A stretch of 64,000 nucleotides of DNA, taken from Sinorhizobium fredii. GTDB taxonomy: Bacteria > Pseudomonadota > Alphaproteobacteria > Rhizobiales > Rhizobiaceae. Shown here one piece after another: positions 16,824 to 26,702 of this stretch; positions within the stretch are counted from its first letter, which is position 1; the number at the start of each line of letters is the position of its first letter. The notes under the pieces were generated by a model, which saw nothing but the letters and a program-made list of their open reading frames with translations, had not been told where the DNA came from and ran no database searches. The stretch lies in NCBI RefSeq assembly GCF_002944405.1, contig NZ_CP024307.1, positions 1,074,501 to 1,138,500 of the forward strand, read 5' to 3'. The position numbers and the translations under genes were made by a program.

Positions 16824-17075
16824 ATGTCTTCATCAGTGACCATAGTCGCGCTCGCCGCAGGCCTCGCAGGTTTTTCGCTGCCTGCCGTTGACGTGCCTAG
16901 GGTTGTTGTTCGCGTGGCGGGTGACTGCAGCGCCGCGGCGGCGCAAGTCGTGGCGGAGACAGGCGGCGAATTGCTCTCCGCCCAGCCGACAGCCGATGGC
17001 AAGTGCGTCGTGACCGTGCTAATCCCGGGCAATGGCGGGCGGCCGAAGAAGGTGACGGTCAAGGTGCCGATGTAG
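16824..17075 (+). CDS. feuN: FeuN-like small exported modulator of FeuPQ
   Basis: An 83-residue protein directly upstream of the feuP-feuQ pair. Residues 1-20 are hydrophobic (VTIVALAAGLAGFSLPAV) and can act as an export signal. The rest is a small soluble domain with two cysteines (DCSAAAAQVVAETGG, GKCVVTVLIPG) and a basic end. In S. meliloti, as I recall, FeuN is an 83-residue periplasmic protein encoded just before feuP that restrains FeuQ signalling. The length and place match exactly. No clear ribosome-binding site is seen. The name is inference from synteny and size. Confidence 0.75.
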   Translation: MSSSVTIVALAAGLAGFSLPAVDVPRVVVRVAGDCSAAAAQVVAETGGELLSAQPTADGKCVVTVLIPGNGGRPKKVTVKVPM

Positions 17076-17115
17076 GCATCGGCAGCGCCCGTCAGCGAAG
17101 GGAAGTAAGAGCAAG

Positions 17116-17787
17116 ATGCGCATCCTGATAGTCGAGGACGACGTCAATCTGAACAGGCAGCTCGCCGAAGCGCTGAAGGAAGCCGGTTACGTCGTCGACC
17201 AGGCCTATGACGGCGAGGAGGGCCACTATCTCGGCGATGCGGAGCCCTATGACGCGATCATTCTGGACATCGGCCTTCCGGAAATGGACGGCATCACGGT
17301 GCTGGAAAAGTGGCGGGCGGACGGCAAGACGATGCCGGTGCTGATCTTGACCGCTCGCGATCGCTGGAGCGACAAGGTGGCGGGGATCGATGCCGGCGCC
17401 GACGATTATGTTGCGAAGCCCTTCCACGTCCAGGAGGTGCTCGCCCGCATCCGGGCGCTGATCCGCCGCGCCGCCGGGCATGCGAGTTCCGAAATCGTCT
17501 GCGGCCCGGTCCGCCTCGACACGAAAGGCTCGAAGGCGACGGTCGGCGGTGTTGCGCTGAAGCTGACCTCGCACGAATTCCGGCTGCTCTCCTACCTCAT
17601 GCATCACATGGGGCAGGTAGTTTCTCGCACGGAACTTGTCGAGCACATGTATGATCAGGACTTCGACCGCGATTCCAATACGATCGAGGTCTTCATCGGC
17701 CGGCTCCGCAAGAAGATCGGCAACGACCTGATCGAGACGGTGCGTGGTCTCGGATATCGGATGCAAGCACCCGGCAATGGCCATTAG
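17116..17787 (+). CDS. feuP: FeuP response regulator, OmpR/PhoB type
   Basis: A 223-residue two-component regulator. The receiver domain (residues 1-115) has the acidic pair VEDD near residue 8, phospho-acceptor Asp51 in IILDIGLPEMDG, conserved Thr in LTARD and Lys in YVAKPF. The winged-helix DNA-binding domain (about 128-220) ends with TVRGLGYRM. In S. meliloti, FeuP activates ndvA (cyclic beta-glucan export) and other genes needed for growth at low osmolarity and for symbiosis. It begins 40 bases after feuN and overlaps the feuQ start by 11 bases. Confidence 0.9.
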   Translation: MRILIVEDDVNLNRQLAEALKEAGYVVDQAYDGEEGHYLGDAEPYDAIILDIGLPEMDGITVLEKWRADGKTMPVLILTARDRWSDKVAGIDAGADDYVAKPFHVQEVLARIRALIRRAAGHASSEIVCGPVRLDTKGSKATVGGVALKLTSHEFRLLSYLMHHMGQVVSRTELVEHMYDQDFDRDSNTIEVFIGRLRKKIGNDLIETVRGLGYRMQAPGNGH

Positions 17788-19162
17788 ATCCCTTACGGCG
17801 CGCGTTCTGGCGGTTTCGACCGTCTGGGCCGTCGTCGCCCTCGTCGTGATCGGAGTGGTGATCTCGGCGCTCTACCGGCAGGGCTCCGAACGCGGCTTCC
17901 AGGACCTCTTGCGCGCCCAGCTTTATAACGTCATCAACTCCATCTCGGTCGACGAGAAGGCAGCCCTGACCGGCAGCCCGCAACTCGGCGACCTCCGCTT
18001 TTCCCAGCCGCAGACCGGTTGGTACTGGATCGTCGAGCCGATCGGCGAATTCGACACGCCGCCCTTGCTGTCGACGTCTCTCGGATCCGCCAAATTGCCG
18101 ATCGTCAGCGTCGACGAGGTTCCCTTCGACATCCGCTACGAGCGCTTCTACACCACCGAGGATCCGTTCGGAAACGAGGTCGAGGTGGCCGAGACGGAAG
18201 TCGTGCTCGACATCCAGGGGCATACGGCGCGTTTCCGGGTTGCCGGCAACCGCGACGTCCTGGAGGCGGACATCGACCGCTTCACCCGCAACCTGACGAT
18301 CGCGCTCTCCATATTCGGTCTCGGCGGGCTCGGGGTGAACGCCTTGACCATTCTCTTCGGCCTCAGGCCGCTGGACCAGGTGCGCCGCTCGCTCGAAAAA
18401 ATCCGTACGGGCCAGAGCGAGCGCCTGGACGGTGCCTTTCCGCGCGAGATTCAGCCGCTTGCCAACGAGGTGAATGCGTTGATCGACAGCAACCGCCGCA
18501 TCATCGAACGCGCGCGCATGCAGGTCGGCAATCTCGCCCACTCTCTGAAGACCCCCATCGCCGTGCTGCTCAACGAAGCGCGGGTTCTCGAGGTCCCCCA
18601 CGGCGAACTGATCAGGACCCAGGCCGACGCGATGCAGACGCAGGTCCAGTCCTATCTCAGCCGTGCCCGCATTGCGGCGCAGCGCGGTTCCATTCTGGCG
18701 AGGACCGAGGCTCAGCCGGCTCTGGAAAGGATCGTCCGGGTGATGCGGCGGCTCAATCCGGAAAAACAGTTCAGCCTGTCGATCATTCCGCCGGGGCTGG
18801 TGCTGGCGATGGAACAGCAGGATGTCGAGGAAACCGTCGGCAACCTGCTCGAAAATGCCGCGCGCTACGCACGGGATCACGTCGTCCTCAGCGTCGAGCC
18901 CGCCACCGACCAGGAGCGCAGCAAGGAGTCCGGCCGCGAATGGATCGTGCTCAAGATCGACGATGACGGCCCCGGGCTTGATCCGGATCAGATCGCTTTG
19001 GCGATGAAGCGCGGCAAGCGGCTCGACGAAAGCAAGCCCGGCACCGGCCTGGGACTGTCGATCGTCAGCGAAATCGTCGGCGAATATCAGGGCAGCGTCG
19101 AACTCAGCCGACGCGAGGAGGGAGGCTTGAGGGCCAAACTCGTTCTGCCGGCGGCCGTCTAG
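17777..19162 (+). CDS. feuQ: FeuQ membrane sensor histidine kinase
   Basis: A 461-residue kinase. One transmembrane segment lies at residues about 11-33, followed by a periplasmic sensor region (about 34-172) and a second segment at 173-195. The linker precedes His255 in NLAHSLKTPIAVL. ATP-binding motifs are LLENAARYARD, DDGPGL and GTGLGLSIV. It is the partner of FeuP and senses osmotic or envelope conditions, with FeuN acting from the periplasm. The ATG at 17777 lies inside the end of feuP, so the two are translationally coupled. The frame upstream of that ATG is feuP shadow. Confidence 0.9.
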   Translation: MAIRSLTARVLAVSTVWAVVALVVIGVVISALYRQGSERGFQDLLRAQLYNVINSISVDEKAALTGSPQLGDLRFSQPQTGWYWIVEPIGEFDTPPLLSTSLGSAKLPIVSVDEVPFDIRYERFYTTEDPFGNEVEVAETEVVLDIQGHTARFRVAGNRDVLEADIDRFTRNLTIALSIFGLGGLGVNALTILFGLRPLDQVRRSLEKIRTGQSERLDGAFPREIQPLANEVNALIDSNRRIIERARMQVGNLAHSLKTPIAVLLNEARVLEVPHGELIRTQADAMQTQVQSYLSRARIAAQRGSILARTEAQPALERIVRVMRRLNPEKQFSLSIIPPGLVLAMEQQDVEETVGNLLENAARYARDHVVLSVEPATDQERSKESGREWIVLKIDDDGPGLDPDQIALAMKRGKRLDESKPGTGLGLSIVSEIVGEYQGSVELSRREEGGLRAKLVLPAAV

Positions 19163-19357
19163 CGGGAGTGGGGTGCCTCCGTTCAAGCCGTGATCCGACG
19201 GTCACACCGGCAGTCGAAAATACCCCGTCGTCCACGGCGCGCGGTTGCCTAGCGAGGCTGGGGGTGCAAAAAGAAAATCGAAAGCGCCGCCGCTTTGACG
19301 CGATCGATCGGATCGCGGGGCGGCAACCGGTCAACGAGGGTTAAGTTGTCGCGTATC

Positions 19358-19816
19358 ATGAGGATTAACGCAGATATGGGGCGAGCCGTCGCCTTGAGCG
19401 GCAGAATCGTGGTCGTCGCGTCGACCGTCGCTCTTGCCGGCTGCGGGACTTCGGGCGGTCAGCGCGGGGGCGTGGCCGTTGCGAGTCTGGGTGCGGGTGG
19501 AGCGTCATCGGCCGCCTATATCGAGGCCCTGCAAGGCGGCGTCATCGCGCGCCTCGGCACGATCGACCTCGGCAAATCCGACCAGCAGCGCGCACTCGAG
19601 GCGGAGTATCGTGCGCTCGAGGCGGCTCCCGGCGGCCAGCCGGTGGCATGGGAAGGCCGCGGCGTCAGCGGCTCGGTTGTTGCTGCCGCCCCCTATCAGG
19701 TCGGCTCACAGAATTGCCGTCAGTACAGCCACACGGTGGTCGTGAAGGGTCAGTCCTCGACGGCCCGTGGTGCTGCATGCCGCAACAGCAATGGCACCTG
19801 GTCGCCGCTGACCTGA
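19358..19816 (+). CDS. RT0821/Lpp0805-type surface antigen lipoprotein
   Basis: A 152-residue lipoprotein from the ATG at 19358; the ATG at 19376 is also possible. A signal sequence ends in the lipobox VALAGC, with the lipidated Cys near residue 30. A Gly-rich linker follows, then the outer-membrane surface-antigen domain with YRALEAAPGGQPVAWEG, two cysteines (NCRQYSHTVVV and AACRNSNGTW) and the end WSPLT. Members resemble the rickettsial 17-kDa antigen domain and probably sit in the outer membrane. It stands alone between feuQ and the cytochrome c maturation operon. Confidence 0.85.
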   Translation: MRINADMGRAVALSGRIVVVASTVALAGCGTSGGQRGGVAVASLGAGGASSAAYIEALQGGVIARLGTIDLGKSDQQRALEAEYRALEAAPGGQPVAWEGRGVSGSVVAAAPYQVGSQNCRQYSHTVVVKGQSSTARGAACRNSNGTWSPLT

Positions 19817-19948
19817 GCCGGACGCGGCGCGTTGCCCGTAGGCGGACTGCCTTGCAGGACCGGCACGGCTTGCGGCGAAACGCCTCAAATCTCCGTCATT
19901 CTCGGTTTTCGAGTTGGAAAGCCGGGAGCCTCATAGTATTTCGCATCC

Positions 19949-21088
19949 ATGTTGTTCTGGATCCTCGTCGCCATCTTGACGGCGGCTGTAGCTGTCGCAC
20001 TTGTCCTCCCGCTGATGCGGGCGGCGCCGCCCCTCCCGTCTCCTCACAGCCATGACATCGAGGTCTACCGCGACCAACTCGAGGAACTGACGCGGGACCG
20101 TGAGGCCGGGCTGATCAGCGACGAAGACGCGGAACTCGCCAGGGCCGAAATCGGCCGCCGCCTGATCGCCGCCCACGCCGCCGACACCTCCACTGCGGCG
20201 TCCAGGCGGCTTGGCTCGAAACGCCTGGCGCAGGTGTTCATCCTCCTCTGTCTGCCGACCGTCGGGCTCTGTCTTTACTTAACGACGGGCAATCCCGGCG
20301 TGCCGGCGCAGCCGCTTGCGGCGCGGCTCGCCAATCCCGGTGAAGACGTCAACATCCTGATCGCCAAGGCGGAAAATCACCTGGCCCTCAACCCGGACGA
20401 CGGGGCAGGGTGGGACCTGCTTGCGCCGATCTACATGCGCAACGGCCGCGTCGACGACGCGGTTGCCGCCTATGACCGCGCCCTCCGCCTGCTCGGGCCG
20501 ACGGCAGCCAGGTTTGGCGGCTATGCAGAGGCCCTCATCGTGCAGTCCGGCGGCCTTGTGACGGCAGCGGCGCAGGATGCCCTGAAGAAGGCGCTGGCTC
20601 TCGATGCCAATGATCCGCGCTCGGAATTCTATCTCGCCCTCGGCCTCAAGCAGGAGGGAAGGCGCGGCGACGCGCTCGCGGCCTTCCGCAAGCTTGCCGA
20701 CACGTCGCCCGCGGGGGCGCCGTGGTTGCCGCTCGTCAACCAGCATATCGCCGAGCTCTCCGCCGACACGCCCGTTGCCGGCGGTGCAGCGCCGGGAAAC
20801 CCGACCTCCGAGGATATCGCCGCCGCCGAGGGAATGAGCGCCGGCGATCGTCAGGAGATGATCCGCGGCATGGTCGACGGTCTCGCCGGCCGGCTGAAGG
20901 AAGACCCGGACAACTTCGAGGGCTGGATGCGGCTGATCCGGGCCTATGTTGTCCTCGATCAAAGAGATAAGGCCGAGAATGCTCTACGCGACGGCTTGCA
21001 GGCCTTTCCGGCCAGCGGCGATGAGGGCCAGCAATTGCTGGCTCTCGGGCGCGAACTCGGCATCGATGGCGGCGGAGCGAAAGAATGA
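19949..21088 (+). CDS. ccmI: Cytochrome c-type biogenesis protein CcmI (CycH)
   Basis: A 379-residue membrane protein that holds apocytochrome c for haem attachment. A first transmembrane segment (residues 1-25) is followed by a cytoplasmic loop with [20 protein letters not shown], the CcmI signature. A second segment lies at about 95-113, followed by a periplasmic TPR domain (about 120-375) with [20 protein letters not shown]. It heads the ccmI-ccmE-ccmF-ccmH operon, named cycHJKL in rhizobia, where mutants lack c-type cytochromes and do not respire nitrate or fix nitrogen. It overlaps ccmE by four bases. Confidence 0.95.
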   Translation: MLFWILVAILTAAVAVALVLPLMRAAPPLPSPHSHDIEVYRDQLEELTRDREAGLISDEDAELARAEIGRRLIAAHAADTSTAASRRLGSKRLAQVFILLCLPTVGLCLYLTTGNPGVPAQPLAARLANPGEDVNILIAKAENHLALNPDDGAGWDLLAPIYMRNGRVDDAVAAYDRALRLLGPTAARFGGYAEALIVQSGGLVTAAAQDALKKALALDANDPRSEFYLALGLKQEGRRGDALAAFRKLADTSPAGAPWLPLVNQHIAELSADTPVAGGAAPGNPTSEDIAAAEGMSAGDRQEMIRGMVDGLAGRLKEDPDNFEGWMRLIRAYVVLDQRDKAENALRDGLQAFPASGDEGQQLLALGRELGIDGGGAKE

Positions 21089-21537
21089 CGCGTAAGCAGA
21101 AACGCCTGGCGATCATCGGCGGCGGGGTCGGCTTCCTGACGGCCGCCGTCCTTCTGGTCATGTTCGCCTTCAGCCAGGCCGTGGCTTATTTCTATGTCCC
21201 CGGCGACCTTGCCAAGGCGGATCTCGCGCCGGGCACGCGCATCCGCCTCGGCGGGCTGGTGGAAGCGGGCTCGGTCAAGCGCGGCGACGGCAAGACCGTC
21301 ACCTTCAGCGTCACCGACACGCTCGCGACGGTGCCGGTGACCTACACAGGCATACTTCCGGACCTCTTTCGCGAGGGCCAGGGTGTCGTGGCGGAGGGGA
21401 GCTTCGCCGCTGGAAGTTCAGTTTTCGTTGCCGATACGGTGCTTGCCAAGCATGACGAGACCTACATGCCGAAGGACGTGGCCGACCGCCTGAAGGCTCA
21501 GGGCGTCACGCTCGGCGGGAAGGAAAACATTCAATGA
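21085..21537 (+). CDS. ccmE: Cytochrome c maturation haem chaperone CcmE (CycJ)
   Basis: A 150-residue periplasmic haem carrier anchored by one N-terminal transmembrane segment (residues about 8-30). The OB-fold domain contains [13 protein letters not shown] and [11 protein letters not shown]. The covalent haem-binding residue is His123 in AKHDETYMP, the invariant family motif. It receives haem from CcmCD and delivers it to CcmF. The start overlaps the ccmI stop and the end overlaps the ccmF start, each as ATGA. Confidence 0.96.
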   Translation: MTRKQKRLAIIGGGVGFLTAAVLLVMFAFSQAVAYFYVPGDLAKADLAPGTRIRLGGLVEAGSVKRGDGKTVTFSVTDTLATVPVTYTGILPDLFREGQGVVAEGSFAAGSSVFVADTVLAKHDETYMPKDVADRLKAQGVTLGGKENIQ

Positions 21538-23519
21538 TCATCGAGCTCGGACATTATGCGCTGGTGCTGGCGCTCGCGACCGCGCTCATCCAGTCGGTGC
21601 TGCCGCTCCTCGGCGTGCGGCGCGGCGATCGGGCCCTGGTCGACCTCGCGGGCAGTGCCGCCATCGTCTCCTTCCTGCTCGTCGCCTTCTCCTTTGCGGT
21701 GCTGACCTTAGCCTATGTGACCTCCGACTTCTCCGTCAGGAACGTCTGGGAAAACTCGCATTCGATGAAGCCCCTGATCTACAAGATCTCCGGCGTCTGG
21801 GGCAATCACGAGGGCTCCATGCTCCTCTGGCTGCTGATCCTCGTCTTCTTTTCCGCCCTGGTGGCAAGCTTCGGCCGCAACCTGCCCGAAAGTCTGAAGG
21901 CGAATGTGTTGGCGGTCCAGGCCTGGATCGCCGCCGCCTTCACGCTCTTCATCCTGCTGACGTCCAATCCCTTCGCCCGCCTCGTCCCGGCTCCGGGGGA
22001 AGGCCGGGACTTGAATCCGGTGCTGCAGGACATCGGCCTCGCCATTCATCCGCCCTTGCTCTATCTCGGCTATGTCGGCTTTTCCGTCTGCTTTTCCTTC
22101 GCGATCGCAGCGCTGATCGAGGGGCGGATCGATGCCGCCTGGGCGCGCTGGGTCAGGCCTTGGGCGCTGACCGCCTGGACGTTCCTGACCGCGGGCATCG
22201 CCATGGGCTCCTACTGGGCCTATTACGAACTCGGCTGGGGCGGCTGGTGGTTCTGGGATCCGGTCGAGAACGCTTCCTTCATGCCTTGGCTGGCCGGAAC
22301 GGCGCTCCTGCACTCGGCGCTGGTCATGGAAAAGCGTGAGGCGCTGAAGATCTGGACCGTGCTCCTAGCGATCCTCACCTTCTCGCTGTCGCTGCTCGGC
22401 ACGTTCCTGGTGCGCTCGGGCGTGCTGACCTCGGTTCACGCCTTCGCTACCGATCCGACGCGCGGCGTCTTCATCCTGGTGATCCTCATCGTCTTCATCG
22501 GCGGCGCCCTGTCGCTCTTCGCCTTCCGGGCCTCCCACCTCAAGTCCGGCGGACTGTTTGCGCCGATCTCGCGCGAAGGCGCGCTCGTCCTCAACAATCT
22601 GATCTTGACGACGGCGACGGCAACGGTTCTCACCGGCACGCTCTATCCGCTGGTGCTCGAGGCGCTCACCGGCGACAAGATTTCGGTCGGCGCGCCGTTC
22701 TTCAACATGACCTTCGGCCTGTTGATGCTCCCCTTGCTGTTTGCGGTTCCCTTCGGGCCGCTGCTTGCCTGGAAACGCGGCGACCTCTTGGCCGCCGCCC
22801 AGCGGCTCTTCGCCGCCGTCGGCGCCGGCCTGCTCTTCGCCGCCGCGGTCTACTATGCCAGGAATGGCGGTCCCGTTCTCGCCGTCCTCGGCATCGGGCT
22901 TGGGGTCTACCTGATTATCGGTTCGATCACCGATGTCGCGCTTCGCTCGGGCCTGGGCATGGTGGCGGGCCGCGTGGCCTTGCGGCGGTTCCTTGGCCTG
23001 CCGCGCTCGGCCTATGGCACGGCGCTTGCCCATATCGGCCTCGGCGTCACGCTGATCGGCATCGTCGCCGTGACGGCCTATGAGACGGAGACCGTCGTCG
23101 AGATGAAGCCCGGAATGCTCGTCGATGCCGGCGGCTATAGCATACGCTTCGATGGCATGCGCGAGGGTCGCGGGCCGAACTATACCGAGGACACCGGCCA
23201 CTTCACCGTCAGCCGCGGCGGCGTGAAGGTAACCGAGATCTGGTCGTCCAAGCGCCTCTATTCGGCGCGCCGCATGCCGACGACGGAGGCCGGCATCAGG
23301 ACCTTCGGCCTCAGCCAGCTCTATGTTTCGCTGGGCGACGAGATGACCGGCGGCGGCATCGTCGTGCGCATCTGGTGGAAGCCGCTGATCCTCTGCATCT
23401 GGGGCGGCGCTCTCGTCATGATGGCGGGCGGAATCGTTTCCTTGAGCGACCGTCGCCTGAGGGTGGGTGCTCCGTCGCGCGCCAGGACGGCGAGGCTTGC
23501 CGCAGGAGCCGTCGAATGA
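21534..23519 (+). CDS. ccmF: Haem lyase subunit CcmF (CycK)
   Basis: A 661-residue polytopic membrane protein with about fifteen hydrophobic segments. The tryptophan-rich haem-handling motif [15 protein letters not shown] lies near residues 235-250, and conserved histidines flank it. Near the N-terminus [17 protein letters not shown] is diagnostic of the family. With CcmH and CcmI it ligates haem to the CxxCH motif of apocytochromes on the periplasmic side. The gene is in the middle of the operon and shares four bases with ccmH. Confidence 0.97.
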   Translation: MIIELGHYALVLALATALIQSVLPLLGVRRGDRALVDLAGSAAIVSFLLVAFSFAVLTLAYVTSDFSVRNVWENSHSMKPLIYKISGVWGNHEGSMLLWLLILVFFSALVASFGRNLPESLKANVLAVQAWIAAAFTLFILLTSNPFARLVPAPGEGRDLNPVLQDIGLAIHPPLLYLGYVGFSVCFSFAIAALIEGRIDAAWARWVRPWALTAWTFLTAGIAMGSYWAYYELGWGGWWFWDPVENASFMPWLAGTALLHSALVMEKREALKIWTVLLAILTFSLSLLGTFLVRSGVLTSVHAFATDPTRGVFILVILIVFIGGALSLFAFRASHLKSGGLFAPISREGALVLNNLILTTATATVLTGTLYPLVLEALTGDKISVGAPFFNMTFGLLMLPLLFAVPFGPLLAWKRGDLLAAAQRLFAAVGAGLLFAAAVYYARNGGPVLAVLGIGLGVYLIIGSITDVALRSGLGMVAGRVALRRFLGLPRSAYGTALAHIGLGVTLIGIVAVTAYETETVVEMKPGMLVDAGGYSIRFDGMREGRGPNYTEDTGHFTVSRGGVKVTEIWSSKRLYSARRMPTTEAGIRTFGLSQLYVSLGDEMTGGGIVVRIWWKPLILCIWGGALVMMAGGIVSLSDRRLRVGAPSRARTARLAAGAVE

Positions 23520-23971
23520 TCCGCGTCCTCGCCGCGCTCTTCCTCTGTATTGTTTCGGTTGCGCCGGCCTTCGCCGTCAATCCGGACGAGGTGCTTGCCG
23601 ATCCGGCGCTCGAAGCGCGCGCCCGGGAAATCTCCGCCAAGCTTCGCTGCATGGTCTGCCAGAACCAGTCGATCGACGATTCCAATGCCGAACTCGCCAA
23701 GGATCTGCGAGTGCTCGTGCGCGAGCGGCTCGAGAACGGGGACAGTGACGAGGCGGTGATCGCCTATGTGGTCTCGCGCTACGGGGAGTTCGTGTTGCTG
23801 AAACCCCGCTTCGAGGCGAAGACACTGGTCCTCTGGGGCATGCCGGTCGTGCTGCTCGTCCTTGGTGCGGTCACGCTGGTCGTCGCCGCGCACCGGCGCG
23901 GCACGCGCCCAGCTGGTGCGCCGCTTTCCAAGGATGAAAAGGAAGAGCTCGACAAGCTGCTTGGCCCGTAG
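23516..23971 (+). CDS. ccmH: Cytochrome c biogenesis thioreductase CcmH (CycL)
   Basis: A 151-residue protein with a signal peptide (residues 1-20, VAPAFA). The redox motif is Cys45-Met-Val-Cys48 in the family signature [16 protein letters not shown], and one C-terminal transmembrane segment lies at about 102-124. It keeps apocytochrome cysteines reduced for haem ligation. It is the last gene of the cytochrome c maturation operon. The frame is open upstream, but the ATG at 23516, overlapping ccmF, gives a proper signal peptide. Confidence 0.96.
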   Translation: MIRVLAALFLCIVSVAPAFAVNPDEVLADPALEARAREISAKLRCMVCQNQSIDDSNAELAKDLRVLVRERLENGDSDEAVIAYVVSRYGEFVLLKPRFEAKTLVLWGMPVVLLVLGAVTLVVAAHRRGTRPAGAPLSKDEKEELDKLLGP

Positions 23972-24288
23972 GGAGCCGCCGACTGCCGGTGGCAGTTCCA
24001 ACGGCAATATCATACGCGTTAAGGGCATGCTTCGCCGTTCCTTGAGAGGACCCGCGGATCGGGTACCGGCCTCTCATTTCTGCTCTGTCGCAACATTACC
24101 AAAAATTCATCTTCCGGACAGAACCCAGTAAGGTCCCATCCGTTACACCTTGCGTCATCGGCTGTTCCTCCAGTCACAGCCATACGAGCGGCTTCCGGGC
24201 GGTTGGTCCGGATACCTTGCTCGTGATCAAAGTTTCGAAGCCGTCCGTCTGTCGGCGGCGGCTTCACGCAAGAGAGAAGGCAAAACGA
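23972..24288 (+). other. ccmH-degP intergenic region
   Basis: I see no gene in these 317 bases. They should hold the degP promoter. In S. meliloti-like genomes degP follows cycL, but the gap and the absence of overlap suggest its own promoter here. No convincing hairpin with a T run is visible after ccmH. An A-rich stretch (AGAGAGAAGG) lies 10 to 18 bases before the degP ATG and serves as its ribosome-binding site. Confidence 0.4.
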
Positions 24289-25854
24289 ATGTCCACGTTC
24301 AAAACTCCGCGTCCCTCGCTGAAGACCGCACTGAAGACCTCCACGGTTGCAGGTCTTGCCGCAGTCATGCTGACGACCGGTCTGCCGGCGCAGATCACCC
24401 AGTCCTTCGCCGAGGCGGTCAGGGTGCAGGCTCCGTCGGTTCCGAGCTTCGCCAATGTTGTCGACGCCGTTTCCCCGGCCGTCGTTTCCGTCCGCGTCCA
24501 GGCCCGTGAACAGGCATCCAACGACGAGAGCAACTTCACCTTCGACTTCGGCGGCCGCGGTTTCGAAGACCTGCCCGACGACCACCCGCTGAAGCGCTTC
24601 TTCCGCGAATTCGGCAGTCCCGATTCCCGCGATGGCGATCGGGCCGATCGCTGGCGTGATCGCCACGGTCCGCGTGGCGAAGGTCGCCTGCGCCCGCGAG
24701 CCCAGGGCTCCGGCTTCTTCATCACCGAGGATGGTTATCTCGTCACCAACAACCACGTCGTCTCCGATGGCTCCGCCTTCACTGTCATTTTGAACGACGG
24801 GACGGAACTCGACGCCAAGCTCGTCGGCAAGGACAGCCGCACCGATCTCGCCGTGCTCAAGGTCGACGCAGCCAACCGCAAGTTCACCTATGTAAGCTTC
24901 GCCGATGACAACCGGGTGCGGGTCGGCGACTGGGTGGTCGCGGTCGGCAACCCCTTCGGCCTCGGCGGCACCGTGACGGCCGGTATCATCTCGGCACGCG
25001 GCCGCGACATCGGCTCCGGCCCCTATGACGACTATCTGCAGGTCGATGCGGCGGTGAACCGCGGCAATTCCGGCGGCCCGACGTTCAATCTCTCCGGCGA
25101 AGTCGTCGGTATCAACACGGCGATCTTCTCGCCGTCGGGCGGCAATGTCGGCATCGCCTTTGCGATTCCCGCTTCCGTCGCCAAGGACGTCGTCGATGCC
25201 TTGATCAAGGACGGCTCCGTTTCGCGCGGCTGGCTCGGCGTTCAAATCCAGCCGGTGACGAAGGATATCGCCGAATCGCTCGGCCTCTCTGAGGCGAGCG
25301 GTGCGTTGGTGGTCGAGCCGCAGGCGGGTTCGCCGGGCGAGAAGGCGGGCATCAAGAAGGGTGATATCGTGACCGCCCTCAACGGTGAGCCGGTCAAGGA
25401 TCCACGCGACCTGGCCCGCCGGGTGGCAACGCTGCGCCCCGGTTCGACCGCCGAGGTCACACTCTGGCGTAACGGCAAGTCTGAGAGCGTCAAATTCGAG
25501 ATCGGCACGCTGCCGGAGGAGGCCAAGGCTACGCCGCCGGATACCCGCGACGAACAGACGGACCAGGGTCAGGCTGGCGAAGAGGCACTGGCCGACCTCG
25601 GTCTGGCGGTCACCCCTTCGGAAGACGGCACGGGCGTCACCATCGCCTCCGTCGATCCGGACTCGGATGCTGCCGATCGTGGCCTGAAGGAAGGCGAGAA
25701 GATCGTCTCCGTCAACAATCAGCAAGTGAAGACGGCGGACGACATCCTGAAGGTGATCAACAACGCCAAGAAGGATGGCCGCAGCAAGGCGCTCTTCCAG
25801 ATCGAGGCCGACGAGGGAAGCCGCTTCGTGGCGTTGCCGATCGCGCAGAGCTGA
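24289..25854 (+). CDS. degP: Periplasmic serine endoprotease DegP/HtrA (Do family)
   Basis: A 521-residue protease-chaperone with an N-terminal export signal (hydrophobic residues about 18-35). The trypsin-like domain has the triad His156 (TNNHVVSD), Asp186 (SRTDLAVLK) and Ser261 (NRGNSGGP). Two PDZ domains follow at about 290-380 and 420-515 (SVNNQQVKTADDILKVI). Residues 110-138 form an unusually charged Arg/Asp-rich insertion before the catalytic His. It degrades misfolded envelope proteins. The order cycHJKL-degP matches S. meliloti degP1. A two-component pair follows 146 bases downstream. Confidence 0.95.
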   Translation: MSTFKTPRPSLKTALKTSTVAGLAAVMLTTGLPAQITQSFAEAVRVQAPSVPSFANVVDAVSPAVVSVRVQAREQASNDESNFTFDFGGRGFEDLPDDHPLKRFFREFGSPDSRDGDRADRWRDRHGPRGEGRLRPRAQGSGFFITEDGYLVTNNHVVSDGSAFTVILNDGTELDAKLVGKDSRTDLAVLKVDAANRKFTYVSFADDNRVRVGDWVVAVGNPFGLGGTVTAGIISARGRDIGSGPYDDYLQVDAAVNRGNSGGPTFNLSGEVVGINTAIFSPSGGNVGIAFAIPASVAKDVVDALIKDGSVSRGWLGVQIQPVTKDIAESLGLSEASGALVVEPQAGSPGEKAGIKKGDIVTALNGEPVKDPRDLARRVATLRPGSTAEVTLWRNGKSESVKFEIGTLPEEAKATPPDTRDEQTDQGQAGEEALADLGLAVTPSEDGTGVTIASVDPDSDAADRGLKEGEKIVSVNNQQVKTADDILKVINNAKKDGRSKALFQIEADEGSRFVALPIAQS

Positions 25855-26000
25855 GGCGCGGCAAGAGCAAGCCACCATCCTGGCTGATGATGAGGCGCCG
25901 CGACATCTGCCGATATCGCGGCGTCTTCTGTTTCGGCCGAACGCTGTATTCGGCCAAGGCAAACCCCGAAACCGGTTGAGACGAACAGAGGTCCGGGACT

Positions 26001-26702
26001 ATGGTCACCCGTATGAAGATTCTGATAGTTGAAGATGACCTCGAGGCGGCCGCCTATCTGGCGAAGGCGTTCCGCGAAGCGGGCATCGTTTCCGACCACG
26101 CCAGCGACGGCGAAAGCGGCCTGTTCATGGCGAGCGAGAACGCCTACGACGTGCTCGTCGTCGACCGCATGCTGCCGCGTCGGGACGGCCTGTCGTTGAT
26201 CACCGAGTTGAGGCGCCGGGGCATCCATACGCCGGTGCTCATTCTCTCCGCCCTCGGCCAGGTGGACGACCGGGTGACGGGACTACGCGCCGGTGGCGAC
26301 GATTACCTCCCCAAACCCTATGCCTTCAGCGAGCTCCTGGCGCGTGTCGAGGTGCTCGGCCGGCGCAAGGGAGCGCCGGACCAGGACATGGTCTACCGCG
26401 TCGGCGACCTGGAACTGGACCGGCTCTCCCATTCGGTCCGCCGCCAGGGCAAGGAAATCCCGCTGCAGCCGCGCGAGTTCCGGCTGCTTGAATATCTGAT
26501 GAAGAATGCCGGGCAGGTGGTGACGCGAACCATGCTGCTCGAGAATGTCTGGGACTATCACTTCGATCCGCAGACCAATGTGATCGATGTGCACGTCTCC
26601 CGCTTGCGCTCCAAGATCGAGAAGGATTTCGATCCACCGTTGCTGAGAACCGTTCGCGGCGCCGGCTACATGATCAAGGACGATCGGACCGCTGACGCAT
26701 GA
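26001..26702 (+). CDS. OmpR-family response regulator
   Basis: A 233-residue regulator; the in-frame ATG at 26013 would remove four residues. The receiver domain has VEDD, phospho-acceptor Asp in VLVVDRMLPRRDG (near residue 55) and YLPKPY. The winged-helix domain ends TVRGAGYMI. An AGAGG sequence precedes the first ATG. It overlaps the following kinase gene by four bases (ATGA), so the pair forms one unit. Its position just after degP suggests, without proof, a role in envelope stress. No named family member can be assigned with certainty. Confidence 0.88.
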   Translation: MVTRMKILIVEDDLEAAAYLAKAFREAGIVSDHASDGESGLFMASENAYDVLVVDRMLPRRDGLSLITELRRRGIHTPVLILSALGQVDDRVTGLRAGGDDYLPKPYAFSELLARVEVLGRRKGAPDQDMVYRVGDLELDRLSHSVRRQGKEIPLQPREFRLLEYLMKNAGQVVTRTMLLENVWDYHFDPQTNVIDVHVSRLRSKIEKDFDPPLLRTVRGAGYMIKDDRTADA

